A stretch of DNA of 64,000 nucleotides from JALQUL01 sp040382935 (GCA_040382935.1 JBEIEP010000010.1:9761-73760); one strand, 5' to 3'; shown: positions 53,908-63,712, counted from the stretch's first letter. Made by a program: numbers and translations. Notes: generated by a model not told the origin, from the letters alone.

Positions 53908-54555
53908 ATGAATCATTCACCACAGCGCGGAACCTTTATCAGCTTTGAGGGCATAGACGGCGCGGGCAAGTCTACCCATATCAGAGCGCTGGCAGATAGG
54001 TTCCAAGCCGCCGGGCGAGAGGTGGTGTTGACGCGAGAGCCAGGCGGCACGCCTTTGGCCGAAAAAATTCGCAACCTGGTGCTCAACGATGCGATGGATC
54101 CGCTCACCGAATCGCTGCTGGTATTTGCAGCCAGGCGCGACCATGTTCAAACGGTTATTCGTCCGGCCTTGTTGGCGGACAAGGTGGTGTTGTGTGACCG
54201 GTTTACCGATGCCACCTTTGCCTACCAAGGCGGCGGTAGGGGGTTTGATTGGTCGGTATTGCAATCCTTAGAACAATGGGTGCAGGCAGACCCCTTGGGG
54301 CAGATCACTCAACCCGATCTCACGGTGTGGTTTCATCTGGACCCTGCACTGGCCGCGAAACGCTTACAAACGGCGCGCGTTGCCGACCGTTTTGAGGCTG
54401 AATCATTGGCTTTTTTTGAACGGGTATCAGCGGCCTACCAGCGTCGGGCAGACCAGCAGTCCGAGCGTTTTGTCGTGCTCAACGCCGATCAAAGCATAGA
54501 GCAGGTCGGGCAGGATTTGGTGCGGCAATTGCAGTTGCGCAGGGTATTGCCGTGA
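53908..54555 (+). CDS. tmk: Thymidylate kinase
   Basis: A 215-residue dTMP kinase. P-loop FISFEGIDGAGKSTH lies near residues 10-24; TREPGGTPLAEKIR and CDRFTDATFAYQGGGRG form the dTMP site and lid. I chose ATG 53908, preceded by TAAGG; the longer frame from 53824 starts inside mltG. Its stop overlaps the GTG start of holB by two bases. Confidence 0.94.
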   Translation: MNHSPQRGTFISFEGIDGAGKSTHIRALADRFQAAGREVVLTREPGGTPLAEKIRNLVLNDAMDPLTESLLVFAARRDHVQTVIRPALLADKVVLCDRFTDATFAYQGGGRGFDWSVLQSLEQWVQADPLGQITQPDLTVWFHLDPALAAKRLQTARVADRFEAESLAFFERVSAAYQRRADQQSERFVVLNADQSIEQVGQDLVRQLQLRRVLP

Positions 54556-55574
54556 GCCCCAGTGAATCCGCCCCATTGGTTAAATCCTTGCCCCCTTGGT
54601 TAAGTCGGGAATTGAAAAAGCTGCAAGGCTTTGGTGGTCAAGCCCTGCTGCTGCACGGTCCATCGGGTTTGGGACATTTTGAGTTGGCCAGTGCATTGGC
54701 TCAACTGTGGCTGTGCGAGAGCCCAGCGCAGGGCCAAGCCTGCGGGCACTGCGCCAGTTGCCAAAATTGGTCCGCACACACCCACGCAGAAACCATGGTT
54801 TTGATGCCTGAGACGGAGTGCCTTGCGCGCAACTGGCCATTGAGTGAAGCCGCACAGGCCGAATTAGACGGAAAAAAGCGCAAACCGAGCAAAGAAATCC
54901 GGGTAGACGCGGTTCGTGACGTGGTTCAGTTCAGCCAGCGCACCTCCGGTACGGTGCGCGGCAAGGTTGTTGTGGTTTACCCAGCCGAGCAAATGAACGC
55001 TGTGTCGGCCAATACGCTATTGAAAACGCTGGAAGAACCGCCGGGCAATCTGCGATTTATTCTGGCCACCACGTCCATCCACCAATTACTGCCTACAGTA
55101 CGCAGCCGATGCATCACCCATGCAATGCCCTGGCCCCATGACGACGAGGCCATTGCCTGGCTGTCTACCCATGGATTTAACCCATCCGACGCCAAACACA
55201 TGCTGCGATTTTGTGGCGGCAGGCCGTTAGATGCCGTTGCATTGCAATCGCAAGGCCTAACTGGCGAAATGCTGCGAGATGTTGTGCAGTCGGTGCAGCG
55301 CGGGGACTTGCGCCTGTTTACCCAGGTGGGTCCTCGCATCACCCTTGATGCCCTGCAAAAGCTTTGCCACGACTTGTGCCGTGCCAGTAGTGGCGCACCG
55401 CCACGCTACTTTGAAGCGTCGTTGTTGCCTCGCCCGCCCGGCGCCAAGGGGCTGCTGAGTTGGGCCAAATCATTGAACGAAAGCGTTAAATCCGTTGACC
55501 ACCCCTTCAATGCAGGCTTAATGCTACAGGCCATGCTCCAACAGGCGCAAGCGGCCCTGAACGCCAAAGATTAA
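54552..55574 (+). CDS. holB: DNA polymerase III subunit delta'
   Basis: A 340-residue clamp-loader subunit. LLHGPSGLGHFELASALAQ is the degenerate P-loop; a zinc-type Cys cluster ACGHCASCQNW follows; VVVVYPAEQMNAVSANTLLK and TLEEPPGNLRFIL are the Walker B-like and sensor 1 regions. The delta' subunit does not hydrolyse ATP. The start is GTG overlapping the tmk stop. In related genomes a pilZ gene often follows; here tatD follows directly. Confidence 0.9.
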   Translation: MSPSESAPLVKSLPPWLSRELKKLQGFGGQALLLHGPSGLGHFELASALAQLWLCESPAQGQACGHCASCQNWSAHTHAETMVLMPETECLARNWPLSEAAQAELDGKKRKPSKEIRVDAVRDVVQFSQRTSGTVRGKVVVVYPAEQMNAVSANTLLKTLEEPPGNLRFILATTSIHQLLPTVRSRCITHAMPWPHDDEAIAWLSTHGFNPSDAKHMLRFCGGRPLDAVALQSQGLTGEMLRDVVQSVQRGDLRLFTQVGPRITLDALQKLCHDLCRASSGAPPRYFEASLLPRPPGAKGLLSWAKSLNESVKSVDHPFNAGLMLQAMLQQAQAALNAKD

Positions 55575-55602
55575 ACTCGCCCATCGCTTTTGCCACCTTG
55601 CT

Positions 55603-56379
55603 ATGTTTACCGATTCACATTGCCATTTAAATTTTCCGGAATTGCTTACCCAGTTACCCACCATTTTGCAAGAAATGGCCGCCGCGCAAGTCAACCGCGC
55701 CCTTTGTATATGCACCACGCTGGAAGAGTTTGATGCGGTGCATCGCATTGCCCTTGGCCAACCGCATATTTGGGCCAGCGCGGGCGTTCACCCCGACAAC
55801 GAAGGCGTTAGAGAGCCCACTGTTGACGACCTTGTTGCCCTGTGCGCGCTGCCCAAGGTGATTGCCGTAGGTGAAACCGGCCTGGATTATTACCGCTTGA
55901 ACGGCAGAACCGTGGCCGATATGGCTTGGCAACGCGAACGTTTCTTAACCCATATTCGTGCTGCCGAGCAGGTCAAGAAACCATTGGTGATCCATACCCG
56001 CAGTGCAAGCGCCGATACCTTGGATTTATTGACGGCAGAGCGCGCGTCAAACGGGGTATTTCATTGTTTTACCGAGACCCACGAAGTGGCCCGACGGGCG
56101 CTGGACATGGGTTTTTACATCTCGTTTTCTGGCATTTTGACCTTCAAAAATGCCAACGACCTGCGGGAGGTGGCCGCTTTTGTGCCCATGGACCGCTTGT
56201 TGATTGAAACCGATAGCCCTTATTTAGCGCCTGTCCCTTACCGTGGGAAGACCAACTCACCCGCCTATGTGCCTTGGGTCGCCAAGGCGCTGGCAGCTAT
56301 AAAACACACCTCAGTTGAGGCCATTGCTGAGGTCACCCGCGACAATTTTGATCACTTGTTCCATCCGAGCGTTTCATAA
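55603..56379 (+). CDS. tatD: TatD-family metal-dependent DNase
   Basis: A 258-residue TIM-barrel hydrolase of the TatD/YcfH type. Metal ligands are in MFTDSHCHLNFPE (two His), AVGETGLDYYR (Glu), VIHTRSA (His), FHCFTETHEVA (His) and IETDSPYLAPVPYRGK (Asp). The family acts as 3'-5' DNase in oxidative DNA repair. It lies 28 bases downstream of holB and 10 bases upstream of the ankyrin gene. Confidence 0.92.
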   Translation: MFTDSHCHLNFPELLTQLPTILQEMAAAQVNRALCICTTLEEFDAVHRIALGQPHIWASAGVHPDNEGVREPTVDDLVALCALPKVIAVGETGLDYYRLNGRTVADMAWQRERFLTHIRAAEQVKKPLVIHTRSASADTLDLLTAERASNGVFHCFTETHEVARRALDMGFYISFSGILTFKNANDLREVAAFVPMDRLLIETDSPYLAPVPYRGKTNSPAYVPWVAKALAAIKHTSVEAIAEVTRDNFDHLFHPSVS

Positions 56380-56389
56380 TACCCATCAG

Positions 56390-57184
56390 ATGCAACACCT
56401 ACCCACTTTTCTGTCGAACGGTTTACGGACTTTTTGTTTAGTTCTCTGTTTCGCTTTTCTGGCTTCTCCGCAGTTGGCCAGTGCAGGGGCTTATGACGAC
56501 TTTTTTCGAGCGGTCAGTATTGACGATGAGTCCACAGTCCGCAAGCTGGTCGCACAAGGTTTTGATCCCAACACTGTGGGGCCTTCAGGGATGATCGCCT
56601 TGCACATGGCCATCATGGAGCGGGCTTACAAAGTCGCGCAGGTGTTGATTGACGCGCCGGGCACGCAATGGGATCTTAGAAACGCCCATGGCGAGTCGCC
56701 ACTGATGTTGGCCGCATTGCGAAGCCATCGCCGCTTGGTCCAAACTTTGGTGGCGCAAGGCGCAGAAATCAATCCCAGCGGATGGACACCTTTGCATTAC
56801 GCCGTTACTGGCGATGGAGAGGCGGCGCTTGAAATCACACGGTTCTTGCTATCCAAAGGGGCGAAGGTTGATGCTTTTTCTCCTAACGGAACCACACCAT
56901 TGATGCTTGCCACGCTGTACGGGCAAGAGGATGCCATCACCTTGTTGTTGCAGGAAAAAGCCAATCCAACACTGAAAAATAACGCCGACCGCACGGCACT
57001 GGACTTAGCCGAAGGAATACAACGTGAGGGTGCTAAGAAGGTATTGCTGGCTGGTATCAACCGCTGGCAAAGTGAACTCGCTGCTAAAGCCTCCGATCAA
57101 TCAGCGCTTGAAATGCTTAGGCAGCCAAGCACTTCCGGATCCCAATTCGCCGACCCCAACACATCACCTATGACAAAAAATTAA
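56390..57184 (+). CDS. Exported ankyrin-repeat protein
   Basis: A 264-residue protein with a signal peptide (~residues 1-33, hydrophobic core FCLVLCFAFLASPQL, cleavage near ASA-GAY). The mature part has about four or five ankyrin repeats: AVSIDDESTVRKLVAQGFDPN, GMIALHMAIMERAYKVAQVL, GESPLMLAALRSHRRLVQTL, GWTPLHYAVTGD and GTTPLMLATLYGQEDAITLL. It is probably a periplasmic protein-protein interaction module; partner unknown. ATG 56390 is chosen since an upstream ATG at 56315 would place the signal peptide internally and overlap tatD. It is probably co-transcribed with tatD. Confidence 0.82.
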   Translation: MQHLPTFLSNGLRTFCLVLCFAFLASPQLASAGAYDDFFRAVSIDDESTVRKLVAQGFDPNTVGPSGMIALHMAIMERAYKVAQVLIDAPGTQWDLRNAHGESPLMLAALRSHRRLVQTLVAQGAEINPSGWTPLHYAVTGDGEAALEITRFLLSKGAKVDAFSPNGTTPLMLATLYGQEDAITLLLQEKANPTLKNNADRTALDLAEGIQREGAKKVLLAGINRWQSELAAKASDQSALEMLRQPSTSGSQFADPNTSPMTKN

Positions 57185-57244
57185 GCTCGAACAGTTCAGG
57201 AACCACCTGCCAAATTTGGCCCACTCGACACTAGAACCAAACGT

Positions 57245-58510
57245 TCATGGCTCGGTTTTCAATAGCTGTTGCAAGAACTTTTGTCCCGCTCGTCCGTCCG
57301 CTTTAACTCCCCATTGGCGCTGAACAGTGGCCACTGCGTGGCGGGTTTTTTCACCCATCATGCCGTCGGCTACACCTATCTCATAGCCACGAGCCAGGAG
57401 TAGCGCTTGCACTTGGCGGCGCTGCACCCGCGACAAACCGGGGTCATCGGTGGGCCAAGGTGCCACCTGTTTGCTGGTACCTGCCATACGGTCACGCAAC
57501 TGGGCAATCGCCAAAGCATACGATTCTGCGGCGTTGTAGGCGTACAGAGCGTCGAAGTTCCGAGTGACCAGGAATGCCGGGCCGTTGGCACCAGCAGGAA
57601 TCAAAAGGGCCATGGGCGTCGTTTCGAACAATGCTTCTCCGCGGTTGGAGGAAGGTAACAAGGGCGTACCACCCACCCGAAGAATGCCCTTTTCTCGCCA
57701 GAAAAGGGCAGGCTTGCGCTGCAGTCGTCCACTGTTTCTCTCATCAAAACCCTTAGGCAAACGTACTTCGAAGCCCCAAGGCAATCCGTTGCGCCAACCT
57801 GCTTTAATCAAAAAATTGGCCGTGGAGGCCAGCGCGTCACCGGTGTTGTCCACCACGTCGCGCCTACCGTCGCCGTCATAGTCCTGCGCCGTTGTTAAGA
57901 ATGTGGAGGGCATGAATTGGGTTTGCCCAAAGGCTCCCGCCCAGCTTCCAACCAATTTTTCCGGCGGTACATGGCCTTGTTGCAGTACTTTTAGTGCCGC
58001 GATGAACTCGCCCTTGAAAAAAGCTTGGCGCCTGCCGTTGCACGCCAGCGTTGACAAGGACGCCAGAAGAGGGCGGCCCCCAAGTACACGCCCAAAATTG
58101 CTTTCAACCCCCCACACACCAGCCACCATAAAAGGATCAATCTTCCAACGTTCAGCAACTCCATCGATCACCGCTTGGTTGGTTTTCATGGCAGCAAGAC
58201 CGTCGGCTATGCGTTCATCATCCACCAAGGCGGCTAAATAGTCCCAAATGGGTGTAGAGAACTCGGGTTGACGGTTCAAAAGATCAAGTACTGTCGCATC
58301 CATCACCATTTGGCTGCGGTAAGCGTCAAAGGTTGAGCCTTCCACCCCTTGATTCCTAAATTCAGCGCGCAGCTGGGTCAGGCATTTGCCAAAACCATCG
58401 GTTGACGCGAAAGCGGTGGAGGGCCAGTACAGCAGGCTTGTCATCGCCAAAGCGAGACCGCAGGTAATGCCAGTGGGGTAGAACGTCATTTTTGTGAAGG
58501 GTAGGCGCAT
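57245..58510 (-). CDS. Lytic murein transglycosylase (MltB family) with peptidoglycan-binding domain
   Basis: A 421-residue periplasmic enzyme. The signal peptide covers about residues 1-35 (ending AFA-STD). The SLT_2 domain includes IDPFMVAGVWGVESNFGRVLG with the catalytic Glu, QTQFMPSTFLTTAQDYDGDGRRD and SYALAIAQLRDRM; a C-terminal PG_binding_1 domain is at ~residues 360-415 (LLLARGYEIGVADGMMGEKT). It cleaves glycan strands to form 1,6-anhydro ends. It converges with the ankyrin gene and is divergent from the ABC importer. Confidence 0.9.
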   Translation of the reverse strand: MRLPFTKMTFYPTGITCGLALAMTSLLYWPSTAFASTDGFGKCLTQLRAEFRNQGVEGSTFDAYRSQMVMDATVLDLLNRQPEFSTPIWDYLAALVDDERIADGLAAMKTNQAVIDGVAERWKIDPFMVAGVWGVESNFGRVLGGRPLLASLSTLACNGRRQAFFKGEFIAALKVLQQGHVPPEKLVGSWAGAFGQTQFMPSTFLTTAQDYDGDGRRDVVDNTGDALASTANFLIKAGWRNGLPWGFEVRLPKGFDERNSGRLQRKPALFWREKGILRVGGTPLLPSSNRGEALFETTPMALLIPAGANGPAFLVTRNFDALYAYNAAESYALAIAQLRDRMAGTSKQVAPWPTDDPGLSRVQRRQVQALLLARGYEIGVADGMMGEKTRHAVATVQRQWGVKADGRAGQKFLQQLLKTEP

Positions 58511-58586
58511 GGGCTGATTTTAAGCAGGCGGATCTGTCGGCTTTTATCCTAGGGTTTACCTGATCGTATTTGCGATTGCGTGTTTT

Positions 58587-58612
58587 TATAATACCGTTGT
58601 GTATACAAAACG
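58587..58612 (+). promoter_or_regulatory. Promoter -10 and TGTATACA operator of the NMT1-type importer
   Basis: A perfect TATAAT (58587-58592) is followed by an 18-bp palindrome at 58595-58612 (CGTTGTGTATACAAAACG) with only one non-complementary pair. Its core TGTATACA equals that in the xdh/purine-importer promoter at 6030-6037. A repressor bound here would overlap the transcription start. No good -35 is visible at the normal distance, which may mean activator dependence. Confidence 0.55.
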
Positions 58613-58693
58613 ATTCGGTAAAAACCAAGCAGCGGTCATATCTCTGCTTTATCATCGGCCGGGCGTTCTTTTTTTTGCTAACCAGGAGTCATC

Positions 58694-59722
58694 ATGAGCA
58701 AGCGTGTTTTACTTAAATCTGCCTTGGCGGTTGCCATCGGCCTTTCGTCCAGTTTGTTGTTTGCCCAAAACAAGCCCGTCAAGTTTATTTTGGACTGGCG
58801 CTTTGAAGGGCCTGCTGCCCTGTTCTTGACACCCGTGGCTAAAGGCTATTTCAAAGAAGCCAAATTGGATGTAACGGTCGACGCTGGCAATGGCTCAGGC
58901 GGTGCCGTTCAGCGCGTCGCGACCGGCACTTATGACATGGGCTTTGCCGACATGGCCGCGCTGATGGAGTTTCATGCCAACAACCCCGATGCTGCCAACA
59001 AACCAGTTGGCGTGATGATGGTTTACAACAACACACCAGCATCGGTCATGTCGCTCAAAAAGACCGGCATTAAAACGGCGGCAGATTTGGCTGGCAAAAA
59101 GTTGGGGGCCCCTGTGTTTGATGCAGGCCGTCGCGCATTTCCGATTTTCCAGAAAGCCAACGGCGTGGGTGGTGTAACTTGGGTCAGTATGGATCCTCCA
59201 CTGCGTGAAACCATGTTGGCCCGTGGCGATGTGGACGCCATCACTGGTTTTACCTTTACCTCTTTGCTAAACCTAGAGGCACGTGGCGTTAAGGCTGAAG
59301 ATGTTGCTGTGTTGCCGTACGCCGACAACGGTGTGCGCTTGTACGGTAACGTGATCATTGTGTCGCCCAAGTTTTTGTCTGAGAACCCAGCGGCCGTCAA
59401 AGCCTTTCTCAAGGCGTTTACCAAGGGGGTTAAAGACGTCTTGGCTAAACCCGATGACGCCATTCAATACGTGAAACAGCGTGACGGCATTATCAATGTG
59501 GACCTCGAGAAGCGCCGACTGCGTTTGGCCATCGACACCGTCATTAACAGCCCTAACGCCCGCGAAGAGGGCTTTGGTCAAGCAAGAGGCCCCCGTTTGG
59601 CGCTCATGGCCAGCCAGGTTTCGGATGCGTTTAACACCAAAACGCGTGTGAACGTCGATGGCGTGTGGAACCCTTCGTTCTTGCCAAGCGCGCAAGAGTT
59701 GGCGATTCTGCCTAAAAAATAA
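58694..59722 (+). CDS. NMT1/SsuA-type ABC substrate-binding protein
   Basis: A 342-residue periplasmic receptor with a signal peptide (~residues 1-24, cut after LLFA). The mature start (KPVKFILDWRFEGPAALFLT, then a gly-rich DAGNGSGGAVQRVATGTYDMGFAD) is characteristic of the NMT1/THI5-like class, which includes pyrimidine-precursor (ThiY), sulfonate and nitrate receptors. The ligand is unknown; the shared operator core with the purine locus favours a nucleobase-like or heterocyclic compound. Ribosome site AGGAG is 8 bases before ATG 58694. ATPase and permease genes follow. Confidence 0.87.
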   Translation: MSKRVLLKSALAVAIGLSSSLLFAQNKPVKFILDWRFEGPAALFLTPVAKGYFKEAKLDVTVDAGNGSGGAVQRVATGTYDMGFADMAALMEFHANNPDAANKPVGVMMVYNNTPASVMSLKKTGIKTAADLAGKKLGAPVFDAGRRAFPIFQKANGVGGVTWVSMDPPLRETMLARGDVDAITGFTFTSLLNLEARGVKAEDVAVLPYADNGVRLYGNVIIVSPKFLSENPAAVKAFLKAFTKGVKDVLAKPDDAIQYVKQRDGIINVDLEKRRLRLAIDTVINSPNAREEGFGQARGPRLALMASQVSDAFNTKTRVNVDGVWNPSFLPSAQELAILPKK

Positions 59723-59740
59723 GTCGACCTAGCTTGGTGG

Positions 59741-59765
59741 CGAGCCCTGCAGGCGCAGCGGCTCG
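59741..59765 (+). other. Hairpin between binding-protein and ATPase genes
   Basis: CGAGCC (59741-59746) and GGCTCG (59760-59765) are perfectly inverted around a 13-base loop, 19 bases after the receptor stop. Hairpins at this place in importer operons often protect the receptor message, giving more receptor than transporter. Confidence 0.4.
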
Positions 59766-59823
59766 TCCTTAGCGCTTAAGGTATCGCCACAAGTTTCGCG
59801 ACGTATTTAACCGAGATTTTGCA

Positions 59824-60672
59824 ATGCAGTCATCATCTAGCTCTCCCTTTGTCCAGTTCAACGACGTTTGGTTGGCCTACAACCAAGAGTTGTTAGCCCA
59901 AGGTAACTTTGCGGTAGAGGCTATCGACCTGCACGTCAACAAAGGCGAGTTCATTGCGATTGTTGGGCCGTCGGGTTGTGGCAAGTCCACCTTTATGAAG
60001 CTGACCACCGGCCTGAAGATGCCCTCAAAGGGCAACATTCTGATCGACGGTCAACCCGTTACCGGGCCACTCAAAATTTCGGGAATGGCGTTTCAGTCAC
60101 CGTCTTTGTTGCCTTGGCGCACCACTTTGGATAACGTGCTACTGCCCCTGGAGATTGTTGAACCCTACAGAAGCCAGTTCAAATCTAAACGTGCCGAGTT
60201 TGAACAACGTGCCAGCAATCTGCTCAAAAAAGTGGGCTTGGCCGGCTATGAAAAAAAATTCCCATGGCAGTTGTCAGGGGGCATGCAACAGCGCGTCAGT
60301 ATTTGCCGCGCCTTGATTCATGAGCCCAAGATGCTGCTGCTCGACGAGCCCTTTGGCGCTTTGGATGCCTTTACCCGTGAAGAGTTGTGGTGCATTTTGC
60401 GTGACCTCTGGAACGATCAGAAGTTCAATGTGATTTTGGTCACACACGATCTGCGCGAATCGGTGTTCTTGGCCGATACCGTGTATGTGATGAGCAAGAG
60501 CCCGGGGCGATTCGTGGTCAAACGCCATATTGACTTGCCCCAGCCCCGGCAGTTAGAGACCACCTATACCAAGGAGTTTTCTGACGTTGTGTACGAGTTG
60601 CGCAGCCACATTGGTGCCATACGCAACGGAGCCGTAGCGACCACCGAGACCGCCGCTGCGGTGGCCGTATAG
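59824..60672 (+). CDS. NMT1/SsuA-type ABC importer, ATPase
   Basis: A 282-residue single ABC ATPase of the nitrate/sulfonate/taurine class. Walker A GPSGCGKST, Q-loop GMAFQSPSLLPWRTT, signature LSGGMQQRVSICRAL, Walker B MLLLDEPFGALDAFTREEL and the switch His in VTHDLRE are all intact. It starts at ATG 59824 and is 101 bases after the receptor gene. The permease follows after 52 bases. Confidence 0.92.
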   Translation: MQSSSSSPFVQFNDVWLAYNQELLAQGNFAVEAIDLHVNKGEFIAIVGPSGCGKSTFMKLTTGLKMPSKGNILIDGQPVTGPLKISGMAFQSPSLLPWRTTLDNVLLPLEIVEPYRSQFKSKRAEFEQRASNLLKKVGLAGYEKKFPWQLSGGMQQRVSICRALIHEPKMLLLDEPFGALDAFTREELWCILRDLWNDQKFNVILVTHDLRESVFLADTVYVMSKSPGRFVVKRHIDLPQPRQLETTYTKEFSDVVYELRSHIGAIRNGAVATTETAAAVAV

Positions 60673-60724
60673 GCCTCGCTTGCCCCTTGTTGTTGTTTAT
60701 CCAATTCACTGAAGATCCCAATCC

Positions 60725-61489
60725 ATGAACAAGCACCTTGAGCGCTGGTCCCCCGTCATTTTGGCGATTGTATTACTCCTTATCTGGCAGTTGGCCTGTG
60801 TGGTGTTTAGCATTCCTGAATACATTTTCCCCAGCCCTACATTGATCCTGCAGTCACTGCAAGAGTTTGCTGGCCCCATTGGCCTGGCTGCTTGGCAAAC
60901 CTTTTGGGTCACCATGGTGGGCTTTGGTATTTCAATTGTGGTGGGTGTTTTGCTGGGGTTCTTGGTGGGCTCAACGCCCATAGCGTACAAGGCCCTGTTC
61001 CCACTGCTTGTAGGCTTTAATGCGGTGCCCAAAGCGGCCATCGTGCCCATTTTGGTGGTGTGGTTTGGCATTGGCATAGGCCCTGGCATCCTGACGGCCT
61101 TCCTTATTTCCTTCTTTCCTATCACCGTCAACATCGCCACCGGCTTGGCCACTTTAGAGCCAGAGCTAGAAGATGTGCTGCGCGTTTTAGGCGCTAAACG
61201 CTGGGACGTGCTCATCAAGATTGGCCTGCCACGCTCCATGCCCTATTTTTACGGCTCGCTCAAAATTGCCATTACCCTGGCCTTTGTAGGCACCGTGCTG
61301 GCCGAGATGACCGCTGGCGATTCGGGCATTGGCTACCTCATGCAAACCGCAGGCTCACAACAACGCTTGTCTCTGGCCTTTGCTGGCTTGGCTGTGATTG
61401 GTGGCATGGCGATGGTGATGTATGAGTTTTTCAGCTACATCGAAAAGCACACCACGGCCTGGGCGCATCGTGGCTCGCAAAATCATTAA
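60725..61489 (+). CDS. NMT1/SsuA-type ABC importer, permease
   Basis: A 254-residue inner-membrane permease (BPD_transp_1) with about six helices. The EAA coupling loop reads ELEDVLRVLGAKRWDVLIKIGLP. Hydrophobic runs include VILAIVLLLIWQLACVVF at the N-terminus. The stop codon overlaps the convergent prlC stop by four bases, so no space remains for a separate terminator. Confidence 0.92.
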   Translation: MNKHLERWSPVILAIVLLLIWQLACVVFSIPEYIFPSPTLILQSLQEFAGPIGLAAWQTFWVTMVGFGISIVVGVLLGFLVGSTPIAYKALFPLLVGFNAVPKAAIVPILVVWFGIGIGPGILTAFLISFFPITVNIATGLATLEPELEDVLRVLGAKRWDVLIKIGLPRSMPYFYGSLKIAITLAFVGTVLAEMTAGDSGIGYLMQTAGSQQRLSLAFAGLAVIGGMAMVMYEFFSYIEKHTTAWAHRGSQNH

Positions 61490-63561
61490 GCGCCAATGCG
61501 CTTGCCTTCACCTTGTGTGGGGGCCATACCCTGGTGGCGTAACATGGCGTCTAGGGTGGGTTCACGGCCTCTAAAGGCAATAAACGACTGCATCGCAGGG
61601 CGGCTGCCGCCTTGTTCCAGCACTTCTTGTTTAAAGCGCTTGCCCGTTGCCAGCAAGGCCTCTGCGCTTTGCGCCTTCGCCTCTTCAAAGGCCGCATAGG
61701 CATCGCTAGAGAGCACCTCTGCCCACTTGTAGCTGTAGTATCCGGCCGCATAACCACCCGAAAAAATATGGGTAAAGGTGTTGGCCGTGCGGTTGTAGGC
61801 TGGGATCTTGAGCACCGCCACTTCGGCGCGTACCCCATCCAACACCTCTTGCACCACGTTGGGCGCAACCGGGCTTTGGTGCAGCAACAAATCAAACATT
61901 GCAAACTCCACTTGGCGCAGCGTTTGCAGGCCACTTTGAAAATTCTTGGCAGCCAGCATTTTGTCAAACAAAGCCCTGGGCAAGGCCTGGCCCGTCTGCA
62001 CATGGGCGGTCATGCTCTGCAAGACCTCCCATTCCCAACAAAAATTCTCCATAAATTGGCTGGGCAGCTCCACCGCATCCCATTCCACGCCATTGATACC
62101 CGACACGTCTTTTTCAGTGACCTGGGTGAGCAGGTGGTGCAGGCCATGGCCAAACTCATGGAACAAGGTGACCACGTCGTCGTGGGTGAGCAGGGCCGGT
62201 TGGCCGTCCACGCTTGATGCAAAGTTACACACCAAATAGGCCAATGGGGTTTGTAACTGGCCGGTGTCGGGGCGCAACCAGCGGCCACGCGCATCGTCCA
62301 TCCAAGCACCGCCGCGCTTGCCCGCACGGGCACCGGGGTCCAGGTAAAAGTGCCCCACCAAACCCTGGTCGTTTTAGATTCTGTAAAACCCAACGCCATC
62401 GTGCCATACCGGCGCGCTGTCTGGCTGTATGCGCACTGCAAAATACTGCTCAATCAACCCAAACAAGCCTTGCAACACCTTGGGTGCCACAAAATAAGCC
62501 TTTACCTCTTGTTCACTAAACTGGTAACGCGCTTCTTTTAGACGCTCACCCACAAAAGGCCAATCCCAGGCTTGTGGGTCATCCAGGTCAAAAGACGCCT
62601 TTGCAAACGCACGCATCTCGGCCACGTCTTGTTCGGCAAAGGCCTTGGCCCGCCCGGTCAACTCGCGCAAAAATACCACGGCTTTCTCAGGGGAGGGGGC
62701 CATTTTTGTGTCCAGCGAAAGCGCCGCATAGTGCGGGTAGCCCAACAGGCGGGCTTCTTCATCCCGAAGGGCCAAAATCTCTTGCATGATGGCTGCGTTG
62801 TCAAATCCCCGGGCAGCCTCAGCCGCTTGGTCTGACGCGCGGGTGGTGTAGGCGCGGTACAGGGTCTCGCGCAGGGGGCGATGTGTTGCAAACTGCATCA
62901 CCGGCAAATAGCAGGGCATTTTGAGGGTTAGCAAGTAACCCTGTGCACCGGCCTTTTGCGCAGCCTGTTGGGCGGTTTGCAGCACATCATCAGGAATCCC
63001 ATCGATCTCAGATTCACTGGCCAGGTAGGTAAATTGGTCTGTGGCATCCAAGGCGTTTTCGCTAAATTTTTGGCTTAACTCGGCCAGCCGTTCTTGGATT
63101 TGTGCAAACCGCAGCTTGGCATCGCCCACCAAATCGGCACCACTCAATACAAAATTTCTTTTGGCTAACGCCAAGGCCCGTTGCTGGGCAGCGCTTAGCG
63201 GGTTAGCAGGGTCATCCACCGGTATGGCTTTGTACTTGGCATACAGCTTTTCATCGGCGCCCAGTTGGGTAAAAAATGCACTCACCAAAGGCAGGGCTTC
63301 GTTGTAGGCGGCACGCAGTTCAGGCGTGTCGGCCACATGGTTAAGGTGGTTGATGGCGCCCCAAACCCGGCCCATGCGCTCGGTAGCGGTGTCTAGCACT
63401 GTGGCAATTGCGTCCCACCGGGCAGGAAAGTCGCCTGTAGTCACCTGTTGCTGTGCGCTTTGCGCCGCCTCGATCAGGCGCTGGATAGCGGGCAAGACCT
63501 GTTCGGCCTTGATCTGGTCAAACGGGGGGAAGTCGAAATTAGTCAGTAAGGGGTTGGTCAT
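61486..63561 (-). pseudogene. prlC: Oligopeptidase A (M3 family), interrupted by an in-frame stop
   Basis: The whole 692-codon frame from ATG 63561 to the stop at 61486 encodes an oligopeptidase A of normal length (~680 residues), except for one TAA at 62374-62376. The N-terminal 395 residues end with VWHDGVGFYRI; after the stop, the same frame continues NDQGLVGHFYLDPGARAGKRGGAW, which is the expected next part. The zinc site HEFGHGLHHLL and its second Glu are downstream of the stop, so the truncated protein would be inactive. Reading frame is otherwise intact, and one base change explains the stop. A sequencing error or readthrough cannot be excluded. PrlC degrades free signal peptides and oligopeptides in the cytoplasm. 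Confidence 0.87.
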
Positions 63562-63712
63562 AGGGGCTCAATCGAAGTAGGTGTCTATCTGAGGTTTGGT
63601 GATGGGTTTTCAAGGAGACCCCAATCTATACATGCTGATAGAGTCAAGTCCCAATTTTGCTGCAAATTCAGTTCAACAGATCAAGCCGTATTCCTTTGAA
63701 TTTGGTTTGAAT

